DNA of 41,978 nt. It comes from Agromyces sp. ISL-38. Lineage in GTDB: Bacteria > Actinomycetota > Actinomycetes > Actinomycetales > Microbacteriaceae. The position numbers and the translations under genes were made by a program. Where the stretch lies: NCBI RefSeq assembly GCF_018613935.1, contig NZ_JAGGPF010000017.1, positions 1-41,978 of the forward strand. The letters run 5' to 3'. Position 1 is the stretch's first letter. Each line of letters opens with the position of its first letter. Shown here piece by piece: positions 1 to 6,784 of this stretch. The notes beneath the pieces were generated by a model that saw only the letters and a list, made by a program, of their open reading frames with translations, had not been told where the DNA came from and did no database searches.

Positions 1-2
1 CC

Positions 3-3000
3 AAAGCCTCAGCAGACCCCAGCTTCCAACCTGACGGACAAGTCGCCACGATCACCACCGCGGCCGATGCTCGGAAGCCCGCGAACCCGATCCTTACGTA
101 CCGAGCGGACGGGCGTCTGGACCGGATCAGCGACCCGCTCTCGAAGGTCACCGGCAGCGACCCCGCCCAGTACAATCGGGAGGTGCGGTTCGCGTACGGC
201 TCGGACACCGCCACTAGTGTCGGCCTGTCCGGCTCGGACACCGACGGCACCGGCAAAGCCTGCCCGACGCCATCCACCGGCGGGTACGGGGCAGCACCGA
301 GTGAGCAGCTCTGCCGGATCATCTACCCGGGCCATGTCGCCGGCGATGATGACACCACCAAGCTCCTCTACTCCACGACCGGGCAGCTGGTGCGAATCCT
401 GGACCCGGGCAGCGCGAGTGCATCGTTCGGGTACGACATCAACGGCCGGCTCAGCGCAATCCGGAACGGCTTGGAGAACGACTGGCTTGCTGTGAATCAG
501 GCCACTCCGGACCCGAACCTCAGCCGCACCGACATCACCTACACCAGCACCGGCAAGGTCGAAACCGTGACTCTCGCCGCCCCCGATGGGACTACCGCGG
601 CGAAGCGACCGAAGAAGACGTACACCTACCAGACTGGGACCACGTACATCGACGTCCTCGGGCTGACTGTCCCGAACACGGCGCCATCCAACGGTCACGC
701 TCGAACGGTCACCTTCGACGGCGCGCTCCGCCAGCTCACCGACTTGAGCGCGTCGGGGTTGATCGCCCAGACAGAGTGGAATCAGAAGGATCAGGTCCTA
801 TCCACCACCGACCCGGTGGGTGTCAAGTCCACCACCATCTACGACAGCCAGGACCGACCGACCGAAGCCTATGGTCCCGCGCCCGCCGCGTGTTTCAACC
901 CATCCACACGCGTCCCGGTGACCCCATGCGCAGTCACCCCGGCACACTCCAAAACGGCATACGACGAACAGCTCACAGGGCTTGCCGCGACGTGGTACCA
1001 GAACGAACGCTTCAGCGGCGCACCCGCCTTGCACAGTCTCGGTATCGGACCGACCAGCGGGAACATCGACAAGACGTTCGGAAGCGGTGCGCCCATCACC
1101 GGGATCGACGCCGACGACTGGTCCGTGCGCCTCACCGGACTGATCACCTTCCCCACCACGGGCACGTACAACATGCGCGCCTACTCCGACGACATCACAA
1201 AACTGTGGATCAATGACGTTCTCCTGATTGATCACGAATCGTTCGACGGACCGGTGTGGTCCACGAGCGCCACAATCCAGGCCACCGCGGGACAGGTCGC
1301 CCGAATCCGGGTGCAGTACCTGCACACCGGCGGTGATGCGGCCCTGCGCCTAGCCTGGACCAAACCGACCGGCGGGGAAGTCATCATCCCCGGCACCGCC
1401 CTCGCACCGGCATACAACCTGATCACCTCCACGACCGCAGACGACAGCGTCCCCAGCAACAGCTACGGGCTCACCAATAGCGCAGCCCCGGCGATCAAGA
1501 CAGCGACGAAATTCGGCACCAGCCCTTGGTTGGGCATTGCCCGGGAGTCGATCCTCGACCCCACTGGACTCGCGTTGAACACCCGCACCGATTACGAAGC
1601 CGAAGGCAGCGGTTACCTTCGCCGCACCGCACGCTACCTCCCAGGTGCTGCGGGAACATCCGCGACCGGCACCCTGTCCACGTACTACGGTGACAAGGAA
1701 GGCCTCGGCGCCGCCACATGCGGTGTCCCTGCTGGCACGAACCAGGCCGGGCTGGTGAAATCGGTCCGGCAACCTGTCCCTGGCGCAGGTCAGGCCGTGG
1801 AGACCTTCTATGTCTACGACAAGCTCGGCCGCACAGTCGGAACCAAACACACCGGCGACACGGCCTGGACCTGCACCACCCTCGACACCCGCGGGCGCCC
1901 GACCACGACCACATTCCCGGACACGACACTACGAACCGCCACATTGGGCTATGCCAGCGACACCGGTGATCCGCTCGTCAGCTGGGTGAAGGACGGTGCA
2001 GTCACAGGCTCGCCGACTTCAGGGAAGGTCACGACCAAGGTTGACCTGCTCGGCCGGACCGTCGAGTACACCGACGTGTGGAACATGAAGACCACGACCA
2101 CGTATGCCGACCTGACCGGGCGAGTAACCAGCCAGGTAAGCAACGGGTCAGGGACCACGATCACCAACGCATATGAGTACGATCTCGACGGACGCGTCGA
2201 GATCGTGAAACTCGATGGCACCACCATCGCCGACCCCATCTACCAGAACGGCATCCTGACCAGCGTCAGCTACCCAGCCGGTGCGGGCAACGGCACCAGC
2301 CTGTCCAGCATCGAACACGACGCCACCGGTTCGACCATCGCGATGACCTGGTCCTACCCGGACGGATCCTCCGTCACCGACCGGGTCCTTCGCACCCAAT
2401 CCGGCAGGATCGTCGCAAACACCCTCGCGCAGAACGGTGCCGCGACGCATAACGCCACCTACCAATTCGACCCCGCGGGCCGGCTCATCACCGCATCGAT
2501 TCCTGGACATAGCCTCGCCTACAGCTACGGGACCGCCACTTGCGGCACGACCACGGCGGGAAAGAACAACAACCGCACCAAAACGACCGACACCCCCACG
2601 GCCGGACTGGTGTGGTCCACGAACTACTGCTACGACCCCGCCGATCGGCTCACCAGCACCACCACCACGAACGCGCCGGGCGCTGCGAACCCCGTCGCGG
2701 TCGGCATCGCAGCAGCAGCGATCAGCTACGACGTCCGCGGGAACACGATCACCCTCCCCGGCCAGCAGCTGCAGTACGACATCGCCGACCGTGCGATGAA
2801 GACCACAGCCGCCGACGGCACCGTCGTGACGTACGTGCGGGACGTGACCGGCCGGATCGTGAGCCGAACCCAAACCGGCCCCGCCGGCACCAATCCGACT
2901 ACCACCAATTACCTTCATGCAGGCCCCGGCGAGGCACCCATCGCAATCACCAGCTCCGCTGGGCAGCTCGTCCAGAGCATGCATTCCCTCCCCGGTGGGG

Positions 3001-3899
3001 CGAGCGTCGCGAAGGACTCTTCCGGCTCGGCGACCTGGTCCTACCCGAACCTCCACGGCGATATCACGGTCACCGCAAACCAGACCGGTACAAGGACCGG
3101 GCTGCACGTGTACGACCCATTCGGGCAACCCTTGGATCCGACCACGAACGCGATCGGCATCACCACGTCAGACGATGCCGTCCCTAACAACCTCCCAGGC
3201 GATGCGGACAACGCCTGGTTGGGACAGCACAAGAAGCTCTACGAGCACATATCGTCGATCGCGACCATCCAAATGGGCGCCCGCGGATATGTCGCCGCGC
3301 TTGGCCGGTTCCTCGAAATCGATCCCGTTGAGGGCGGCGTGACCAGCTCCTATGACTATCCCGCTGATCCGATCAACATGCTCGACCTCTCGGGCGAGCG
3401 ACTCGATTGCGGAACCTGCAATACGACGTACTACTCCAGTTTCGAGAACTCGCCCGGGGTGACAGGGCAGACCCGCCTAGACCCCTACGTTGCCCCGACG
3501 TACATCGACGGTTCGTGGACAGACCCACTTCTATGGACAATCGACGTGCAGGCAAACTTCTGCTTGATCCTCTGCATCGAGGGCGCACTCGGCATCACGG
3601 ATACCTGGATCGATTGGTCCTTTGGCGTTGGGATCGGCGTCCAAGTCGGCGCCGGGGCGACCTTAGGCGAATCCTTCGGAAAGACACCTGGCTGGTCGCA
3701 GAACGTCAGCTGCACCTTTGCTGCCCCCGCCGGCGGCGGGTATTGGGAGGGCGGTGCAGGCTTTTCGGGTGCTCCGTACGCAAGCCCTTCCTCGATGGGA
3801 TTCGCCGGTGGAGGAGCCGCAGCTGGGGCAGAGGTTGGATGCGCATATATGTTGGGAGGCACTACCAGGACGCGGTACACAGACATTTTTGGCTATTAG
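3..3899 (+). CDS. RHS/YD-repeat protein with PA14 domain, 5'-truncated by window
   Basis: The frame is open from the first bases of the window, so the gene starts upstream and about 1298 residues of its C-terminal part are visible. It carries many degenerate YD repeats (YDLDGR, YDPADRL, YDIADR, YVRDVTGR), which in this family build a hollow beta-barrel shell. A PA14-type beta domain lies at about nt 970-1420 (motifs LAATWYQNERFSG, DDWSVRLTG, YSDDITKLWIND, LRLAWT). The RHS core end motif, GARGYVAALGRFLEIDP then LDLSG, falls at about nt 3270-3395. After it comes a 167-residue tail rich in Gly, Ala and Cys (GVGIGVQVGAGATLGESFG) that I do not recognise. In polymorphic RHS systems this tail is the variable effector. 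Nearly all of the GGATGCC-type words common elsewhere in the window are missing here, which suggests transfer. Confidence 0.9.
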   Translation, partial: KASADPSFQPDGQVATITTAADARKPANPILTYRADGRLDRISDPLSKVTGSDPAQYNREVRFAYGSDTATSVGLSGSDTDGTGKACPTPSTGGYGAAPSEQLCRIIYPGHVAGDDDTTKLLYSTTGQLVRILDPGSASASFGYDINGRLSAIRNGLENDWLAVNQATPDPNLSRTDITYTSTGKVETVTLAAPDGTTAAKRPKKTYTYQTGTTYIDVLGLTVPNTAPSNGHARTVTFDGALRQLTDLSASGLIAQTEWNQKDQVLSTTDPVGVKSTTIYDSQDRPTEAYGPAPAACFNPSTRVPVTPCAVTPAHSKTAYDEQLTGLAATWYQNERFSGAPALHSLGIGPTSGNIDKTFGSGAPITGIDADDWSVRLTGLITFPTTGTYNMRAYSDDITKLWINDVLLIDHESFDGPVWSTSATIQATAGQVARIRVQYLHTGGDAALRLAWTKPTGGEVIIPGTALAPAYNLITSTTADDSVPSNSYGLTNSAAPAIKTATKFGTSPWLGIARESILDPTGLALNTRTDYEAEGSGYLRRTARYLPGAAGTSATGTLSTYYGDKEGLGAATCGVPAGTNQAGLVKSVRQPVPGAGQAVETFYVYDKLGRTVGTKHTGDTAWTCTTLDTRGRPTTTTFPDTTLRTATLGYASDTGDPLVSWVKDGAVTGSPTSGKVTTKVDLLGRTVEYTDVWNMKTTTTYADLTGRVTSQVSNGSGTTITNAYEYDLDGRVEIVKLDGTTIADPIYQNGILTSVSYPAGAGNGTSLSSIEHDATGSTIAMTWSYPDGSSVTDRVLRTQSGRIVANTLAQNGAATHNATYQFDPAGRLITASIPGHSLAYSYGTATCGTTTAGKNNNRTKTTDTPTAGLVWSTNYCYDPADRLTSTTTTNAPGAANPVAVGIAAAAISYDVRGNTITLPGQQLQYDIADRAMKTTAADGTVVTYVRDVTGRIVSRTQTGPAGTNPTTTNYLHAGPGEAPIAITSSAGQLVQSMHSLPGGASVAKDSSGSATWSYPNLHGDITVTANQTGTRTGLHVYDPFGQPLDPTTNAIGITTSDDAVPNNLPGDADNAWLGQHKKLYEHISSIATIQMGARGYVAALGRFLEIDPVEGGVTSSYDYPADPINMLDLSGERLDCGTCNTTYYSSFENSPGVTGQTRLDPYVAPTYIDGSWTDPLLWTIDVQANFCLILCIEGALGITDTWIDWSFGVGIGVQVGAGATLGESFGKTPGWSQNVSCTFAAPAGGGYWEGGAGFSGAPYASPSSMGFAGGGAAAGAEVGCAYMLGGTTRTRYTDIFGY

Positions 3900-3918
3900 A
3901 GATGCAGAATGGGATTTG

Positions 3919-4164
3919 ATGACAACGCAAACCTTTGCGGGGCTGGGTGGCATCGTCATCGTTGTCCTCGGCATATGGCTGATCGCGTATCCGAGGGTAT
4001 TCCTCGACCTGAACGCGAAGGTCAGAAGCAGGACCCCCGGCCTCAGGCAATTCGCGCGGCAAGAGTATCCCGACTGGATCGCCAGAGCAGTAGGGTTCTG
4101 GTTCTGCCTCGTAGGCCTCGCCATCTGCTCGCTTTGGATCCTGTCGGCAGTCCGTGGTGCCTAA
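3919..4164 (+). CDS. small two-TM protein, candidate RHS immunity protein
   Basis: 81 residues starting at an ATG 19 nt after the RHS stop. There are two hydrophobic segments (about residues 9-24, LGGIVIVVLGIWLIAY, and 57-76, AVGFWFCLVGLAICSLWIL) separated by a basic, polar 30-residue loop (PRVFLDLNAKVRSR). No family is recognised. Its position directly behind the RHS variable tail is where cognate immunity proteins usually lie, and a two-TM architecture would suit protection against a membrane-acting effector. That role is inference. The Shine-Dalgarno is weak (GAGATGCAG), so coupling to the RHS gene is plausible. Confidence 0.6.
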   Translation: MTTQTFAGLGGIVIVVLGIWLIAYPRVFLDLNAKVRSRTPGLRQFARQEYPDWIARAVGFWFCLVGLAICSLWILSAVRGA

Positions 4165-4211
4165 CCATGACCATCACGAAGGGCTGGTGAACGTCGGAAC
4201 GGACCTATTTT

Positions 4212-4453
4212 GTGACCTCTATCGCAGTGTTAGTACTCATCGAGGTCGTGGGAGGTGCGCTGGCGAAGTTCCCCGGGCCGATGAGAGCGTTGTTCACGAA
4301 GGAACAGCAACGCATGTCGTGGTTGATGGGCGAGCTGGGCCGGATAGAGACGACCGACGTCATGAATCGAACACAGAGGTCATTGCTGTTGCCATGGGGC
4401 TGTTCATTTTGGTCGCCGGCGTTCTCATACTCATGCTGAGGTCTGAATCGTGA
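4212..4453 (+). pseudogene. small two-TM protein split by a frameshift
   Basis: From GTG 4212 the frame encodes a TM-like start (TSIAVLVLIEVVGGAL) and a polar helix (FTKEQQRMSWLMGELGR, then TTDVMNRTQ). After about nt 4375 this frame degrades to implausible sequence ending at 4439. The -1 frame then reads VIAVAMGLFILVAGVLILML, a convincing second TM segment, and stops at 4453 overlapping the next start (GTGA). Joining the two gives a protein with the same plan as the 3919-4164 gene: N-terminal TM, P-x-R turn, polar loop, C-terminal TM. A single-base deletion near 4375-4385, a sequencing error or a recoding site would explain it. I see no obvious slippery heptamer. Confidence 0.5.
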
Positions 4454-4626
4454 TTGTTCTCTCTGCCGCGCTAATTCTGATCGAATTGGCTATCGGGCTG
4501 AACCTGCTTCGAATGAGCCGACGTGAGGATGACTCGAAATCGAGGATGTTCAAGTTCCTCGGCATCGGTGTCCTCGCAACGTCAGTTTTCCCAGTGATCG
4601 CAATTATTCAGCTCGCCACTACGTGA
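4450..4626 (+). CDS. 58-residue two-TM membrane protein
   Basis: A GTG start at 4450 overlaps the stop of the preceding frame by four bases (GTGA), the signature of translational coupling. The product starts MIVLSAALILIELAIGLNLL (TM 1), continues through a charged linker (RMSRREDDSKSRMFK) and ends with FLGIGVLATSVFPVIAIIQL (TM 2). No family is recognised. The Arg/Lys/Asp linker and the two clean hydrophobic stretches argue for a real protein. It is the third two-TM frame in a row behind the RHS gene and may be another immunity-type protein. Confidence 0.5.
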   Translation: MIVLSAALILIELAIGLNLLRMSRREDDSKSRMFKFLGIGVLATSVFPVIAIIQLATT

Positions 4627-4688
4627 CCGCAGGAGTAGCGCCTCCCGGATGCCGTAATGAGCGGAATCCCAGCGCGGCATGCAATTAG

Positions 4689-4865
4689 CGACACGCGGGC
4701 TATGAAGGTGCAGTTCGACTGTCACGCTTTTGGGGCCATAGCCGGCGGCAGCGTCGGGAACCCCACGGGGACCTTGAGTTCTTCCGTGAAGACAACACGT
4801 TCTGGTTCTACACAATCCCAAGTCACTTGACGGATTTTGGCAAAACATGCAACTGGGACGACTGA
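4689..4865 (+). pseudogene. orphan reading-frame remnant in RHS-linked debris
   Basis: A stop-free frame between TAG 4686 and TGA 4863 ends with very protein-like sequence: GDLEFFREDNTFWFYTIPSH followed by LTDFGKTCNWDD. It has no good start codon or ribosome site, and the first 20 residues (SRFWGHSRRQRR) look out of frame. An overlapping frame from ATG 4703 reads MKVQFDCHAFGAIAGG, so the two may be parts of one frameshifted gene. I read it as the 3' end of a decayed small gene of the toxin/immunity cassette. Function unknown. Confidence 0.3.
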
Positions 4866-4867
4866 CG

Positions 4868-5251
4868 ATGTCTATCATCTTGGCCCGAGGAGTCCGTGGA
4901 CTGTTCGCCATCTCGCTGGTTTGGGTTCTGGCTGGCTGTTCGGTCAATTGGGATTCGAGTGGTGTGCGTGTCGAGTATGACGGACCTAAGCGTGGGCAGG
5001 TGAGTGCCTGTGCGAGGTTGTCACGCGGAATGGACCATCGAGCGGATCCGACCCATCTCCCGGAACTGCTGGAAACAAATCAGGTGCAGGTCAGCAACAC
5101 CGGGCCAAACGAATGGCACGTCTCCGGCCTGACCGAAGCCCAGTTCCATGACCATCACGATGACTACGCCTGGACCTGTCGCGTGACAATAGACGAAGCG
5201 CAGCGCATCCTCACCGCCGATCTCCTGTCGATCGAAAAGGTCAGCCCGTGA
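4868..5251 (+). CDS. small secreted lipoprotein (paralogue A)
   Basis: 127 residues with a lipoprotein signal: basic N-terminus, hydrophobic core LFAISLVWVL and lipobox LAGC with Cys24. The mature part holds two further cysteines, C48 (CARL) and C104 (WTCRV), likely a disulfide. The next gene product has CAEL and WTCQV at the same spacing, so the two are tandem paralogues. ATG 4868 was chosen over ATG 4847 because it puts the charged residues and lipobox at normal distances. The stop overlaps the next start (GTGA). No domain family recognised. Possible roles are lipoprotein immunity for the upstream RHS system or a cargo lipoprotein; both are inference. Confidence 0.7.
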   Translation: MSIILARGVRGLFAISLVWVLAGCSVNWDSSGVRVEYDGPKRGQVSACARLSRGMDHRADPTHLPELLETNQVQVSNTGPNEWHVSGLTEAQFHDHHDDYAWTCRVTIDEAQRILTADLLSIEKVSP

Positions 5252-5634
5252 CTCGGGGAACGGCACTGACAACGCATCTGAGTGGTGTGGCCCTCATCAC
5301 CATTGCGCTGGCGGCATGCACGCCATCTGGTGCTTCCGTCGAACCGACTTCCGTTGAACGCAATTCCTTCGAACTCACCACAGAACTGGGCAAGGGCGAG
5401 GAAGAGATCGCAGCGCCATGCGCCGAGCTCGCGATTGAGCTAGCCGGATGGTCAGCCGACGCACGCGACGTCCACGCCGTTGCCGGGGTCGGTCCTGATG
5501 GCCAGTACACGAGATCGTTCATCGGGTCCATTGAACTCCGGGGCGAGCGCCTCCAGTGGACTTGTCAGGTGAAGATCTACTCCCCCCACACCACGAAGTT
5601 CACTGCCGAGATCACTGAATTGCGGCCGGGATAG
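5248..5634 (+). CDS. small secreted lipoprotein (paralogue B)
   Basis: 128 residues from GTG 5248, overlapping the previous stop by four bases. The signal peptide (LSGVALITIALAAC) ends in a lipobox with Cys24. After a low-complexity linker the mature domain contains C58 in CAEL and C106 in WTCQVKI, then a TAEITEL strand, matching the CARL...WTCRVTI...TADLLSI plan of the upstream lipoprotein. The two probably arose by tandem duplication and are translated together. Function unknown; immunity or surface roles linked to the RHS locus are possible. Confidence 0.7.
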   Translation: MTRGTALTTHLSGVALITIALAACTPSGASVEPTSVERNSFELTTELGKGEEEIAAPCAELAIELAGWSADARDVHAVAGVGPDGQYTRSFIGSIELRGERLQWTCQVKIYSPHTTKFTAEITELRPG

Positions 5635-5662
5635 CAGCATGTGCCGTTGCGGCATGGCGCCT

Positions 5663-5713
5663 CTTCGGTTCTCCGAAGTGGGTCCCCGGATGAGGGGGAC
5701 CCATCCGGGGACC
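5663..5713. terminator. two consecutive perfect hairpins after the lipoprotein pair
   Basis: CTTCGG-TTCT-CCGAAG (5663-5678) is a 6-bp stem with a four-base loop. It is followed at once by a 12-bp perfect stem, GGTCCCCGGATG (5681-5692) with CATCCGGGGACC (5702-5713), enclosing a 9-nt loop. There is no U-tract, so this may be a non-canonical terminator of the RHS cassette or a structured repeat. Confidence 0.4.
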
Positions 5714-5846
5714 GCTGCGGGGGTATCACGTGACCCGGCAAGGCGGCGCAGGTACGTGATCGGGGGGATCTTCCCGGCACCGCCGCGGAGCTGTCACATG
5801 ACCGCAGCGAGACGGCGCAGGTACTCGATCGGGGGGATCCTCCTGC
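5711..5846. repeat. 68-bp tandem repeat, two copies
   Basis: Copy 1 is about 5711-5778 and copy 2 about 5779-5846. Both share TCAC(G/A)TGACC, then GGCGCAGGTAC, then GATCGGGGGGATC. Period is 68 bp. The unit holds no coding potential that I trust. It fills most of the 289-bp gap between the lipoproteins and the convergent membrane-protein gene. Confidence 0.7.
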
Positions 5847-5923
5847 GCGCCTCATCTGAGAGACGCTCAGTTGCCCGAATCATGACGCGCGGCCGAAGTT
5901 CCGCCTGCTGCGTGGGTGTCGGC

Positions 5924-6673
5924 TCAGCCGAGCTGCTCCCGTCGGGGCTGCGTCGCTCGCCGGCGGAGCACCACGGCCAGGGAGGTCATCCAGGCGATGA
6001 ACAGCAGCGCCGAGAGGCTCGCCAGGGGGAACAGTCCCTGTACCACGAACGTCGCGGTGCCGAGGATGCCGAGCCCCGCGATGGCGTAGCCCGAGATCCT
6101 CAGCACGCGCCCGGCGAGCCCCGCCCGCGCCAGCAGCACCGCGACGGCGATGAGCAGCACGGCGCGTGGGAAGCCGCTGAGCGCCACCGACAGTGGCATC
6201 ACGCCGTCGAGCGCCTTGACGACCGCGCCGGCAGCGGCGCTCGTGTCGGCCGCGCCGATCGCCGGTGTGACCGCCGAGACGAGCGCGCCGATCGCCGGGA
6301 TCAGGAAGCTGAGCACCCCGGCCGAGATGGCGGCGGGAATCAGCGGCCCGTCTACCACGCGGCGGAGGACCACCTCGAGACCGCCGAGGAACAGCAGCGC
6401 GAACGGGACGGGCAACATCATGAGGAATGTCCCGACGGCGACCATGGTGCCGGCGTCCCGGAAGCCGACGGCCGCCTCGACGGGCGTGGCATCCATCGCT
6501 GGGTGGCTGGTCGCGAAGAAGACGAACGTGAATGCCACCCCGATCAGGTATGTCAGGCCGACGAACAGCCCGCAGAGCAGCATCCGCCGCTCATCGCGAG
6601 CCGCGGACCCGGATGGCGCAGCTGCGCCGGGGAGGTGTGAAGTGGTCGTCGTGGTGGAAGGTGTCGTAGTCAT
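5924..6673 (-). CDS. multi-pass membrane protein of unknown function
   Basis: 249 residues from ATG 6673 (start MTTTPSTTTTT). A Thr/Ser-rich cytosolic leader is followed by about six hydrophobic segments, including LLCGLFVGLTYLIGVAF, ALLFLGGLEVVL and LLFIAWMTSLAVVL. The layout resembles DUF4386-type integral membrane proteins, but I cannot confirm the family. A longer upstream start would overlap the divergent kinase gene and encode low-quality sequence, so it was rejected. It may share a bidirectional promoter region (6674-6784) with that kinase. Confidence 0.7.
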   Translation of the reverse strand: MTTTPSTTTTTSHLPGAAAPSGSAARDERRMLLCGLFVGLTYLIGVAFTFVFFATSHPAMDATPVEAAVGFRDAGTMVAVGTFLMMLPVPFALLFLGGLEVVLRRVVDGPLIPAAISAGVLSFLIPAIGALVSAVTPAIGAADTSAAAGAVVKALDGVMPLSVALSGFPRAVLLIAVAVLLARAGLAGRVLRISGYAIAGLGILGTATFVVQGLFPLASLSALLFIAWMTSLAVVLRRRATQPRREQLG

Positions 6674-6784
6674 GCCGACACTCTCGTGCTGGACCGGTCC
6701 GCGGCGCATGAGCCCCAGGTCACGAGGTGCATCGGGACATCCCGTCCCATGACAGCGGGACGCCCATTGCGGGAGGATGGCGGC

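Noticed and set aside
2148..3128. Long antisense reading frame (326 codons) within the RHS gene
   Set aside because: The sense frame has clear YD repeats; the antisense product is Gly/Val/Arg-rich with no domain and arises from GC-rich codon periodicity.
4167..4190. Seven-codon ORF (MTITKGW) after the first small membrane gene
   Set aside because: No ribosome site and too short to support as a leader peptide.
4154..4370. N-terminal part of the 99-codon frame ending at 4453
   Set aside because: Its first 70 residues are His/Arg-rich shadow sequence; only the last 25 residues (second TM) look real and belong to the frameshifted gene.
5711..5846. CRISPR array
   Set aside because: Only two repeats of 68 bp with no regular unique spacers and no cas genes.
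1..5900. Insertion sequence or prophage carrying the RHS locus
   Set aside because: No transposase, integrase or terminal inverted repeats are visible in the window; foreign origin is suggested only by composition and gene debris.
5639..6640. 333-codon plus-strand frame starting in the repeat region
   Set aside because: It covers tandem repeats and then the antisense of a six-TM protein, and is full of Arg/Asp/Glu low-complexity sequence.
6686..6784. Earlier start for the histidine kinase at 6686 or 6749
   Set aside because: No ribosome site, and the added residues lack hydrophobic or conserved character; GGGAGGA precedes GTG 6785.
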